A stretch of 64,000 nt of DNA from Chryseobacterium caseinilyticum. GTDB taxonomy: Bacteria; Bacteroidota; Bacteroidia; Flavobacteriales; Weeksellaceae. Of this stretch, positions 32,665 through 40,939 are shown one piece after another. The notes below the pieces were generated by a model that had not been told where the DNA came from, did no database searches, and saw nothing but the letters and a program-made list of their open reading frames with translations. Both the position numbers and the translations under genes were made by a program. The first letter of the stretch is position 1. Each line of letters opens with the position of its first letter. The stretch is from positions 37,397 through 101,396 of the forward strand of contig NZ_JACYFS010000003.1 of NCBI RefSeq assembly GCF_014837145.1. Direction: 5' to 3'.

Positions 32665-35169
32665 TTAATTATCTATTTTCTTAATTACGGTCTCCATTTT
32701 TTCTACGGTGACTTTTTCTACTGTTTTCATCAGTTTTCTATTCAGATAGAATTGTACAGTATACGTATTATTTTGGGTAGGAGTAATCAGAATTCCCTCT
32801 TTGGGTTTTCCTTCAGCATCCATCTGAATTCCCGTGATGATAAGGTTTTCGTCGGTTTCTTCAATAAATTTGTTGCCTGAAATTTTCTCTGCCAACCTAT
32901 TGAAATTCTCCTGAAGACCTGAACTTTCATTCACCAGCGTGTAAACTTTGTAGAACAACTCAGTTCCTTCCATCGGCTCCATCGATTCATCAACCGGATT
33001 TACGGTACTTGAGACAATTTTTCCGTTTTTCTCGCGATAAACAATAATGCTTTCTTTATACTTTGAATCTAAATAATCTTTTCTGGTACCGTCAACTACT
33101 TTTCCATCTATAGAAAGCTGTTTGGTAAACGTGTTTTTTGATGGGTCAATTTTAATTTCAGCCTTTCTGTTTGCCTGCATATCGCTGATTTCAATCGTAT
33201 TATTTTTCAGTTCAAAATGAAGTCTGTTGAAATAATGCACTGCAAACAAATCCCAGTCGAACGCCTGCAACACTCCGTTTTTCCAGTATTTGGACGTAAA
33301 CTGTTTTTCGTTCAAAACATACTCAACGCCATCGTATATTTTTCCATCCTTGTAAGTAGATTTAATATCATAAGACTGATGTCTCAAATTATCCATGTTT
33401 TTCAGATAATCGTTTGAATATTGAAATTTCAGAATTCCGTTTTCGTAATAATTGACCTGCTTAAATTCACAGTTGTCTTCTGTTTCAAAATATCCTGAGA
33501 ACGGTTTGCTATTTTTAAAAACACCTTCATAAAGTTCCTGAGGGTTTTCTGAAATATCAAAAGAAAAATCTTTAACCTTTACGAGAATTCCATTTTCATA
33601 CAGCTTTTGCTTCCGAATGTTATCCTTGTTATAAGTATCTTTAAAATACGTTTCTTCTGTAATTTTTCCGTTTTTGAAAACCGAAGTTTTCTCACTTTCA
33701 ACCAGGTTTCCGTTGTACGGTTCGTTATTTTTATACTCTAAAGTTCCCACGACTTTTCCGTCATCATAGAAAGTAGTGATTCCGTTGAGTTTTTCATTTT
33801 GGATGGTGTAGGTTTTTTCTAAATTCTCCAGTCTGTAACCAAACACTTTCTGCAGACCGGTTTTTTTGAAATTTTCAACATTGATTAATTCATAGGTGTC
33901 AGAACGATTTCCATTGTCTTCAATAAAAGTTCCGTTAAAAGATTTTCCGTTTTTATAAATTCCTTTTCCAACAACTTTCCCGTCTTCATTTTTCACGACC
34001 GCTTCTCCCTCTCTTACACCGTTTGTGTAATTTTGATTGACAAGCATTCCGCCTACTCTCACGTCGAAATTGCCGTTAAATGGTTCGTTTTCTTTGTACA
34101 CTCTTTTGCTTTTCACAGATCCATTTTCGTTAAAGACGGTTTCTTCACCTTCTTTATAACGAGTTTTATAGTTTGTTTCTAAAGAACTAGTTCCATTTGG
34201 GAAATAAACAAGCTCTTTTCCTGACTTTTCGCCTTTAATATAGTTTGAAACAGATTTTAGATTGGTCGCAAAATTATTCTGAAGATAATATTCGTATTCA
34301 GATCCATTTTCAACACCATCTACGTATTTCCTAAACTGAGTTTCATTTAAAGATTGAATTAGCTTTCCGGATTTATCGTAATTTTTGCGGGAAACAGGTT
34401 TAAAGTCATAGGATCCAATTACAAAAACCGTTTCCTGAGCCAGCTGTTTTGAGTTTGCCCAAAATATTTTCTCAGTTACTGTTTTTCTGTTGTTTTTACT
34501 CTCGGCAATATACTTATCTTCATATTCGCCTGGCGGCACAGTCATTTGCAGCTGCCTTCCATCAGTACTCGGAGGAGCTGGAGGTGGTGGTGGTGGAACC
34601 ATTCTTACATTATCACTTATCACTTCGCCAACCCCTTGTATCATATCCACTTGCTCGATTTTTGTGTTGTAATCGTAGTTGTCACTATGTTTTACCTTTT
34701 CGAAACTTCCGCTTTCGGGTCTCCCTTTTACATAAATCCCTTTCATTAAAACTGATCCATCGGTTCCGTAAATAATTGTTTCGCCATCTTTAACACCTTC
34801 TTTATACTGCACTTTCTTCCGAAGTTTTCCATTCTGATGATAATATAATAGGGTAGCATTTTTTGTATCGTTACGGTACTGTTTGAAATTCTCGTCATTT
34901 CCGTTTTGGTCGTACCAGATGATATCACCTACATAAGAATCATTGTCACTTTTCAGAGCATAACCTTCAAACTGCGGTATCCCATTTATATAAAAATCCT
35001 GAACCAGAACCAGTTCACCGATTTCTTTCATGGGCATTAATCTGTAAAATGAAGCGTTTGCTTTTGTGGTAATTTCCCAGTCTTTATCGTAGTAAATAAG
35101 TTCAGTTTTCTGGGAATAATAAATCTGAGATATCAGAAATGAGATAATGAGAATTAATCTATTTGTCAT
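32665..35169 (-). CDS. Exported protein with many MORN/YwqK-like repeats
   Basis: The 834-residue protein has a signal peptide (about 1-19). It contains a long series of repeats of the type 'NG..YKEGVKDGE..IY..DG.....YKNG', starting YYHQNGKLRKKVQYKEG and continuing to about residue 640. Such MORN-variant repeats are found in YwqK-type proteins. Residues 190-205 hold a Pro run (VPPPPPPAPP). The C-terminal 150 residues lack repeats. Function is unknown; YwqK is named an antitoxin in one Bacillus system, but the present protein is far longer and exported, so I do not transfer that name. Confidence 0.75.
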   Translation of the reverse strand: MTNRLILIISFLISQIYYSQKTELIYYDKDWEITTKANASFYRLMPMKEIGELVLVQDFYINGIPQFEGYALKSDNDSYVGDIIWYDQNGNDENFKQYRNDTKNATLLYYHQNGKLRKKVQYKEGVKDGETIIYGTDGSVLMKGIYVKGRPESGSFEKVKHSDNYDYNTKIEQVDMIQGVGEVISDNVRMVPPPPPPAPPSTDGRQLQMTVPPGEYEDKYIAESKNNRKTVTEKIFWANSKQLAQETVFVIGSYDFKPVSRKNYDKSGKLIQSLNETQFRKYVDGVENGSEYEYYLQNNFATNLKSVSNYIKGEKSGKELVYFPNGTSSLETNYKTRYKEGEETVFNENGSVKSKRVYKENEPFNGNFDVRVGGMLVNQNYTNGVREGEAVVKNEDGKVVGKGIYKNGKSFNGTFIEDNGNRSDTYELINVENFKKTGLQKVFGYRLENLEKTYTIQNEKLNGITTFYDDGKVVGTLEYKNNEPYNGNLVESEKTSVFKNGKITEETYFKDTYNKDNIRKQKLYENGILVKVKDFSFDISENPQELYEGVFKNSKPFSGYFETEDNCEFKQVNYYENGILKFQYSNDYLKNMDNLRHQSYDIKSTYKDGKIYDGVEYVLNEKQFTSKYWKNGVLQAFDWDLFAVHYFNRLHFELKNNTIEISDMQANRKAEIKIDPSKNTFTKQLSIDGKVVDGTRKDYLDSKYKESIIVYREKNGKIVSSTVNPVDESMEPMEGTELFYKVYTLVNESSGLQENFNRLAEKISGNKFIEETDENLIITGIQMDAEGKPKEGILITPTQNNTYTVQFYLNRKLMKTVEKVTVEKMETVIKKIDN

Positions 35170-35185
35170 TTGAGTTCGATTTATT

Positions 35186-35214
35186 CAAAAATAGGAATTT
35201 TAGCTTGTATTCAA
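35186..35214 (-). promoter_or_regulatory. Promoter of the MORN-repeat gene
   Basis: On the minus strand, TATTTTTG (35186-35193) with a TTG (35212-35214) at an 18-base spacing matches the full Bacteroidota promoter. The start codon is 17 bases further on. Confidence 0.6.
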
Positions 35215-35462
35215 TCTGATATTTACAAACATGTATTTTATGATGGTAAATAATAAGTATTCATGAAGATAGATATATGAATTGTAAATTTAAAATGTGG
35301 TTTAAGATATCATTTATACAAAACGGTACTCTATTCCATTTTAAATTTTAAAAATTTTAAAACACCCCTGTTGAAAATATGACAGAGGCTTAATTTAAAC
35401 TTAAATTAATTTTAAATTATCATAAAATTTAGGGGTATATCATTTTTGATTTATATTTTTTG

Positions 35463-35470
35463 TAAATTTG
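35463..35470 (+). promoter_or_regulatory. -7 promoter element of glnN
   Basis: TAAATTTG followed by CCCC, 20 bases before the ATG. The nearest TTG is only 14 bases upstream, shorter than usual. Confidence 0.55.
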
Positions 35471-35490
35471 CCCCGTAAAAATCAACCTAT

Positions 35491-37686
35491 ATGTCAACTT
35501 TAAGATTCAAAGCGTTAGAAACTTTACCATTCAAGGACTTCAGAAAAGATAATTCTATTGAAGTTCCTGTAAAATTGTCAGAATTATTCTGCCAGAATGT
35601 TTTCTCTGAGGAAACGATGAGAGAATACTTAACGAAAGAAGCTTTCCAATCTATTTTGGATGCGATGAAAAAAGGAACTAAAATCCAGAGACACATCGCA
35701 GATCAGGTAGCTGTAGCAATGAAAGACTGGGCAATGAGCAAAGGTGTAACACATTATACACACTGGTTTCAGCCATTAACAGGAAGCACTGCAGAAAAAC
35801 ACGACTCATTCTTCACGCCAATTGAAGGTGGCAGAGCAATCGAGAGATTCAGTGGAAACTTATTGATTCAGCAGGAGCCGGATGCATCTTCTTTCCCGAA
35901 TGGTGGTATCAGAAACACTTTTGAAGCAAGAGGTTACACTGCCTGGGATCCTACATCTCCGGCATTTATTATGGGAACTACCCTTTGTATTCCTTCAATC
36001 TTTATCTCTTACACAGGAGAAACTTTGGATTATAAAGCACCTCTTTTGAGAGCTTTGAACGCTGTAGACGAAGCTGCAACGAATGTAATGCAGTATTTTG
36101 ATAAAAATGTAACGAAAGTAACGCCGACTTTAGGTTGGGAGCAGGAATATTTTCTGGTTGATTCAGCATTGTATCAATCCCGTCCGGATTTGGTTTTAAC
36201 AGGTAAAACTTTATTAGGACACTCTCCTGCAAAAGGACAGCAGTTGGATGACCATTATTTCGGTTCAATTCCTACAAGAGTCATGAATTTCATGAAAGAA
36301 CTGGAGGTTGAATGTATGAAACTGGGAATTCCTGTTACTACAAGACACAACGAGGTGGCTCCAAACCAATTTGAGTTGGCTCCGATGTTTGAAGAAGTAA
36401 ACGTTGCTGTTGACCACAACTCTCTGTTGATGGACGTTATGGCAAGAATTGCTCACAGACACCATTTCCATATTTTATTCCACGAAAAACCTTTCGCAGG
36501 TGTAAACGGAAGCGGAAAACACAACAACTGGTCTTTGGCAACTGATACTGGCGAAAACCTTTTAAGCCCGGGAAAAAACCCAAAGAAAAACTTACAGTTC
36601 TTAACATTCTTCGTGAATACCATCAAAGCTGTTCATGAATATGCAGATCTTTTAAGAGCAAGCATCGCTTCTGCAAGCAACGACCACAGACTGGGCGCAA
36701 ACGAAGCTCCACCGGCAATTATTTCTGTATTTATCGGAAGTCAACTGTTCAGAGTTTTGGAAGAGCTTGAAAAAGTAACTGAAGGGAAACTTTCACCGGA
36801 TGAAAAAACAGATTTAAAACTGAATGTAGTTGGAAAAATCCCTGAGATTCTGTTGGATAACACAGACAGAAACAGAACTTCTCCATTTGCATTTACAGGA
36901 AATAAATTTGAGATCAGAGCGGTAGGATCTTCTGCAAACTGTGCAGAATCTATGACGGTAATGAACACGATTGCCGCAAAACAGTTAAGCGATTTCAAAA
37001 TAGAGGTAGATGCTTTAATTGAAACCGGTCTTAAAAAAGACGAAGCGATCTTCAATGTATTGAGAGAATACATCAAGCAGTGTAAAAACATTATGTTTGA
37101 AGGAGACGGATATTCTGATGACTGGGCTTTGGAAGCTGAAAAAAGAGGCTTAAACAACTGGAAAACTACTCCTGAAGCTTTGAAGCAGGAAATGAACCAG
37201 AAATTCCTTGATCTTTATGAAGAAATCGGAATCTTCAATCACAGAGAAGTTGAAGCAAGAAACGAAATCAAATTAGAAAAATATTCAACTGTAATTGATA
37301 TTGAAGCAAGAGTTTTAAGTGATATCGCAAGAAACCACATTATCCCTTCCGCTTTAAAATATCAGAACAGACTGATTGAAAACGTAAAAGGTCTTAAAGA
37401 AATCTTCGGAGAAAAAGAATTCAAAACACTGGCAAAAGAGCAGATGAGTTTGATTACAAACATTTCTGAAAATGTTTCAATAATCAAATTGGGTGTTGAA
37501 GACTTGATCAAAGCAAGAGAAGCTGCAAAATCGGTATCTGACAGCCAAACTCAGGCAGAAGATTACTGCACGAAAGTAATCCCATTATTTGAGGGAATCA
37601 GAGAAGCATCTGATAATCTTGAAATGATGGTTGATGACGAGCTTTGGCCAATGACCAAATACAGAGAAATGTTATTTACAAGATAA
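35491..37686 (+). CDS. glnN: Glutamine synthetase, type III
   Basis: Forms glutamine from glutamate, ammonium and ATP. The 731-residue length is that of the GSIII class found in Bacteroidota. Landmarks are the long N-terminal domain, THWFQPLTGSTAEKHDSF (about 92-109), EQEYFLVD (about 218-225), a metal-binding EVAPNQFELAPMF (about 289-301), and NGSGKHNNWSLATDTGENLL (about 339-358). It is a single-gene unit with its own promoter and terminator. It pairs with gdhA at 12.8 kb for ammonium assimilation. Confidence 0.95.
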   Translation: MSTLRFKALETLPFKDFRKDNSIEVPVKLSELFCQNVFSEETMREYLTKEAFQSILDAMKKGTKIQRHIADQVAVAMKDWAMSKGVTHYTHWFQPLTGSTAEKHDSFFTPIEGGRAIERFSGNLLIQQEPDASSFPNGGIRNTFEARGYTAWDPTSPAFIMGTTLCIPSIFISYTGETLDYKAPLLRALNAVDEAATNVMQYFDKNVTKVTPTLGWEQEYFLVDSALYQSRPDLVLTGKTLLGHSPAKGQQLDDHYFGSIPTRVMNFMKELEVECMKLGIPVTTRHNEVAPNQFELAPMFEEVNVAVDHNSLLMDVMARIAHRHHFHILFHEKPFAGVNGSGKHNNWSLATDTGENLLSPGKNPKKNLQFLTFFVNTIKAVHEYADLLRASIASASNDHRLGANEAPPAIISVFIGSQLFRVLEELEKVTEGKLSPDEKTDLKLNVVGKIPEILLDNTDRNRTSPFAFTGNKFEIRAVGSSANCAESMTVMNTIAAKQLSDFKIEVDALIETGLKKDEAIFNVLREYIKQCKNIMFEGDGYSDDWALEAEKRGLNNWKTTPEALKQEMNQKFLDLYEEIGIFNHREVEARNEIKLEKYSTVIDIEARVLSDIARNHIIPSALKYQNRLIENVKGLKEIFGEKEFKTLAKEQMSLITNISENVSIIKLGVEDLIKAREAAKSVSDSQTQAEDYCTKVIPLFEGIREASDNLEMMVDDELWPMTKYREMLFTR

Positions 37687-37712
37687 CATCTTTAAAGTTC
37701 CATATTAGTGAA

Positions 37713-37740
37713 AATTCCCCGCCATCTCAGGCGGGGAATT
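37713..37740 (+). terminator. glnN terminator
   Basis: Stem AATTCCCCGCC/GGCGGGGAATT with a 6-base loop, followed by TGTTTTT. Confidence 0.88.
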
Positions 37741-37772
37741 TGTTTTTGATCTTATCTGCAGATTCAAAAAAA

Positions 37773-37805
37773 AACCCTGCCAGCGTTTCAAACGCTGGCA
37801 GGGTT
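37773..37805 (-). terminator. sufS terminator
   Basis: A perfect 16-base stem AACCCTGCCAGCGTTT and its complement with a one-base centre, followed on the minus strand by a run of T. It lies 39 bases after the sufS stop and also backs up the glnN terminator. Confidence 0.85.
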
Positions 37806-37843
37806 GATGTATTTAAAATATTTTAATTATTCTCTATTTAAAA

Positions 37844-39064
37844 CTAAGACAGCATTCTCTGTGCTTTTTTCACTCCTTCTGCCAAAAGGTCAATTTCTTC
37901 GAAAGTATTGTAAACAGCGAAACTTGCGCGTACTGTTCCGGCAATATTAAAGAAATCCATAATCGGCTGGGTACAGTGATGTCCGGTTCTGACGGCAACG
38001 CCCATTTTATCGAGAATCATTCCGACGTCGGATGAAATCCCAACTCCTTCTAAATTAAAAGAAACAACGCCGGTTCTGTTCGCATTTTCGCCATAAACCT
38101 TCAGGCCATCAATTTTTAAAAGCTGTTTTTGAGCATAATCAAGCAATGCATTTTCATGATTCTGAATATTCTGATGCCCAATTTTATTCATAAAATCGAC
38201 AGCAGCTCCCAAAGCAATATTTCCACCTACGTTGGGTGTTCCGGCTTCATATTTAAAGGGTAAACCTGCGTAAGTTGTTCCATCAAACGAACATACGGCA
38301 ATCATTTCTCCGCCACCGTGAAAAGGAGGGAGATCTTCAAGAATTTCCTGCTTTCCGTACAAAATACCTGTACCCATCGGGGCGTACATTTTATGCCCGG
38401 AAAAAACAAAGAAATCACAGTCCAAAGCCTGAACATCAATACTGAAATGTGGCGCGGACTGAGCGCCGTCAATTACAATATAAGCATTTGAGTTAGCTCT
38501 TGTTTTGGCAATAATTTCCTCAATCGGATTTACAATTCCCAAAGCATTGGAAACCTGATTTACGGAAACAACTTTCGTTTTTTCACTCAAAAACTGATCT
38601 AAATAATCCAACTGTAAAATTCCGTTTTCATCAATCGGAATTACTCTCAGTTTAGCTCCGGTTCTGTCACACAGCAATTGCCACGGAACGATATTCGAGT
38701 GATGTTCCAGATAAGAGATAATAATTTCATCACCTTGTTTTAATTTCGAAGTTAAAATATAGGAGATAAGATTTAAACCTTCTGTAGTTCCTTTGGTAAA
38801 AATTACTTCGAAATCATTTTTGGCATTAATGAACTTCTGGATTTTTCTTCTTGAAAGCTCCATTTCTTCGGTTGCCAGCTGGCTCAAAGTATGAATTCCA
38901 CGGTGTACGTTGGCATTCAATTCTGTATAATATTCATTCCAGACCTCAAGAACTGAGTTAGGTTTTTGAGATGTTGCTGCATTATCTAAGTAAACCAATG
39001 GCTTACCGTTCACTTCGCGGTTTAATATAGAAAACTGACTTCTGATTTCCTGAATGTCAAACAT
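37844..39064 (-). CDS. sufS: Cysteine desulfurase SufS
   Basis: A PLP-dependent group II cysteine desulfurase, 406 residues, that supplies sulfur for Fe-S clusters. Landmarks are YLDNAATSQKP (about 25-35), DGAQSAPHFSIDVQALDCDF, and FSGHKMYAPMG (about 224-234) with the PLP Lys in HK. RTGHHCTQP carries the catalytic Cys (about 361). The gene is not adjacent to sufBCD but lies about 19 kb away on the same strand. It has its own promoter at 39107. Confidence 0.94.
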   Translation of the reverse strand: MFDIQEIRSQFSILNREVNGKPLVYLDNAATSQKPNSVLEVWNEYYTELNANVHRGIHTLSQLATEEMELSRRKIQKFINAKNDFEVIFTKGTTEGLNLISYILTSKLKQGDEIIISYLEHHSNIVPWQLLCDRTGAKLRVIPIDENGILQLDYLDQFLSEKTKVVSVNQVSNALGIVNPIEEIIAKTRANSNAYIVIDGAQSAPHFSIDVQALDCDFFVFSGHKMYAPMGTGILYGKQEILEDLPPFHGGGEMIAVCSFDGTTYAGLPFKYEAGTPNVGGNIALGAAVDFMNKIGHQNIQNHENALLDYAQKQLLKIDGLKVYGENANRTGVVSFNLEGVGISSDVGMILDKMGVAVRTGHHCTQPIMDFFNIAGTVRASFAVYNTFEEIDLLAEGVKKAQRMLS

Positions 39065-39106
39065 TTATTAAAATTTTAATTAAAACGTTCATTATTTAGA
39101 ACACGT

Positions 39107-39114
39107 CAAATTTA
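39107..39114 (-). promoter_or_regulatory. -7 promoter element of sufS
   Basis: TAAATTTG on the minus strand, 43 bases before the sufS start and 63 bases after the rplY terminator. Confidence 0.5.
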
Positions 39115-39176
39115 CGGCTTTTTTATGAAAAGATTTGATGCTTACAGCCATAATAGATTTAATCTAAAAACAAAAA

Positions 39177-39199
39177 AACCTGCCAGAATCTGACAGGTT
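39177..39199 (-). terminator. rplY terminator
   Basis: Minus-strand stem AACCTGTCAGA/TCTGGCAGGTT, followed by a seven-T run. It is 25 bases after the rplY stop. Confidence 0.85.
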
Positions 39200-39223
39200 A
39201 ATTTATTTAGGATAAGAAAATTC

Positions 39224-39862
39224 TTATTCTGCTGCTGCTTCTTCAGTTGCAGGAGCTTCTCCTTCAGTTGCAACTTCTTCTTCATCGTCATCATCAGCCA
39301 TAGCACCACCTTTCGCTGCATTTCTAGACATTTTAACAGCTACTACAACTGCGTTGTCAGGGTGCATGAAAGTATAACCTTCAGCTTTGATAGATCCAAC
39401 ATAAAGTTTGTTACCGATTTTAAGCGGAGTAATGTCTACCACTACCTCATCCGGCAAATTTGCAGGGATAGCTTTTACCTTCAGTTTTCTGAAAGTCTGA
39501 CGTAAAACACCACCAGCTACAACACCTTTAGAACGACCTGTGATTCTTACAGGAACTTCCATTACTACCGGCTTATCGTCTGATAATCTGTAGAAGTCTG
39601 CGTGAATAATCTTGTCTGTAATTGGGTGGAACTGAATATCCTGAAGAACTGCAGGAATTACCTGTCCGTCAACTTCAATAGATACCGTGTGTGCTTCAGG
39701 AGTGTACACTAAACCTTTGAACGATTTCTCCAATGCAGAGAAGTTCAATGGCTCGCCACCTCCGTAAACAACACAAGGAACTAATTCAGCATCACGTAAA
39801 GCTTTTGTCGACTTTTTGCCCACGCTTTCTCTTTTTGTACCTTGAATTGTAATTGATTTCAT
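39224..39862 (-). CDS. rplY: 50S ribosomal protein L25 (CTC type)
   Basis: Binds 5S rRNA in the large ribosomal subunit. The N-terminal L25 domain ([20 protein letters not shown]) is followed by the longer CTC C-terminal domain, giving 212 residues. The end is strongly acidic and low in complexity ([19 protein letters not shown]), which is common in Bacteroidota. It follows prs after 55 bases on the same strand, an arrangement of prs and rplY that is common in bacteria. Confidence 0.94.
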   Translation of the reverse strand: MKSITIQGTKRESVGKKSTKALRDAELVPCVVYGGGEPLNFSALEKSFKGLVYTPEAHTVSIEVDGQVIPAVLQDIQFHPITDKIIHADFYRLSDDKPVVMEVPVRITGRSKGVVAGGVLRQTFRKLKVKAIPANLPDEVVVDITPLKIGNKLYVGSIKAEGYTFMHPDNAVVVAVKMSRNAAKGGAMADDDDEEEVATEGEAPATEEAAAE

Positions 39863-39917
39863 TTATAAAAATTTAAAAAAATTGTTTCGTTTTAATTTGC
39901 AAGTAATTAATTATCAA

Positions 39918-40856
39918 TTAGATAACGAATTTACTGCTAATTGATTGATGCTCGTGCACCATCTTCATAACATCAGCAAATAATGGGGCGCAAGATAGCA
40001 CTTTTATTTTAGTTGACAAATTAGTTTTCACAGGAATTGAGTCAGTTACAATAACTTCCAGTAATTGTGAGTTTTCTATATTGTCATAAGCCTTACCGGA
40101 AAGCACTCCGTGAGTGGCCATGGCTCTTACAGATTTTGCACCTTTCTCCATTAAAATATCGGCAGCTTTGCAAAGCGTTCCTGCAGTATCAATCATGTCA
40201 TCGATAAGAATTACATTTTTGCCTTCCACATCCCCGATCAGGAACATTTCTTCTACAACATTGGCTTTTTTACGCTCTTTATAAGCGATTACCACGTCTG
40301 CACCTAAGTGACCTGCATAGTTTTTCGCTCTTTTTGCACCGCCCATATCCGGAGAAGCAATTGTAAGGTTTTCTAAATTAAGATCTCTGATGTAATCTAC
40401 AAAGATTGTAGAAGCATACAAATGATCCACAGGAATCTCAAAGAACCCTTGAATCTGGTCTGCGTGAAGATCCATTGTCATAATTCTTGTAGCTCCAGCA
40501 GCTGTCAAAAGATTGGCAACCAGTTTAGCTCCGATTGGTGCTCTTGGTTTGTCTTTTCTGTCCTGTCTTGCAAGACCGAAGTAAGGTAAAACAACTGTGA
40601 TGCTCTTTGCAGAAGCTCTTTTGGCAGCGTCAATCATCAGAAGCAGTTCTAAAAGATTGTCTGCTGGCGGAAATGTAGAAGCAATCAGAAAAACTCTTCC
40701 TCCTCTTACAGATTCGTCTAAAACAGGCTCAAATTCCCCGTCGCTGAACTCCTGAATAATGATTTTTCCTAATTCTTTCCCGTAATGCTGGGCAATTTTT
40801 TCTGCCAGCTCTTTACTGGTTCTTGTAGAAAATAGGTAACTTAACTGATCGGCCAT
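39918..40856 (-). CDS. prs: Ribose-phosphate pyrophosphokinase
   Basis: Makes PRPP from ribose 5-phosphate and ATP, for nucleotide, His and Trp synthesis. The start is the ATG at 40856 (MADQLSYLFSTRTS), because an upstream in-frame TTG at 40880 lies within the promoter. The length is then 312 residues. Motifs are FSDGEFEP, VVLPYFGLARQDRKDKPRAP (ATP site), DLHADQIQGFF, and VILIDDMIDTAGTLCKAA (PRPP loop). It is co-transcribed with rplY. Confidence 0.96.
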   Translation of the reverse strand: MADQLSYLFSTRTSKELAEKIAQHYGKELGKIIIQEFSDGEFEPVLDESVRGGRVFLIASTFPPADNLLELLLMIDAAKRASAKSITVVLPYFGLARQDRKDKPRAPIGAKLVANLLTAAGATRIMTMDLHADQIQGFFEIPVDHLYASTIFVDYIRDLNLENLTIASPDMGGAKRAKNYAGHLGADVVIAYKERKKANVVEEMFLIGDVEGKNVILIDDMIDTAGTLCKAADILMEKGAKSVRAMATHGVLSGKAYDNIENSQLLEVIVTDSIPVKTNLSTKIKVLSCAPLFADVMKMVHEHQSISSKFVI

Positions 40857-40877
40857 TTTTACATTTTTAAAGATTTG

Positions 40878-40906
40878 CAAATTTAAAAAAAAACCACAAG
40901 AATCAA
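40878..40906 (-). promoter_or_regulatory. prs promoter overlapping the upstream terminator
   Basis: On the minus strand, TAAATTTG (40878-40885) lies 18 bases after a TTG (40904-40906). That TTG is within the loop of the terminator for the SGNH lipoprotein gene, and the T tract of the terminator runs straight into the -7 element. Confidence 0.65.
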
Positions 40907-40917
40907 TCCTGTGGTTT
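40890..40917 (-). terminator. Terminator of the SGNH lipoprotein gene
   Basis: Minus-strand stem AACCACA/TGTGGTT with one extra pair, loop, and a T run of at least nine. It overlaps the prs promoter. Confidence 0.82.
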
Positions 40918-40939
40918 TCATTTTTTATTTTTCGTCCTT

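Larger units (their letters stand above)
35170..35490. other. Divergent intergenic region with promoters on both sides
   Basis: This 321-base gap holds a full minus-strand promoter at 35186-35214 for the MORN protein gene and a -7 element at 35463-35470 for glnN. The rest is very AT-rich (35330-35460 is almost all A and T) with no gene or clear hairpin. Confidence 0.6.

Noticed and set aside
34449..34775. Plus-strand frames opposite the MORN-repeat gene
   Set aside because: They are the complement of the Pro-rich and repeat codons of that gene, with no start context.
32665..35169. Calling the MORN-repeat protein an antitoxin
   Set aside because: It is exported and over 800 residues long with no partner toxin adjacent; only the repeat type is shared.
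36741..37157. A 138-codon minus-strand frame inside glnN
   Set aside because: It lies entirely within a well-supported conserved enzyme gene and shows no motif.
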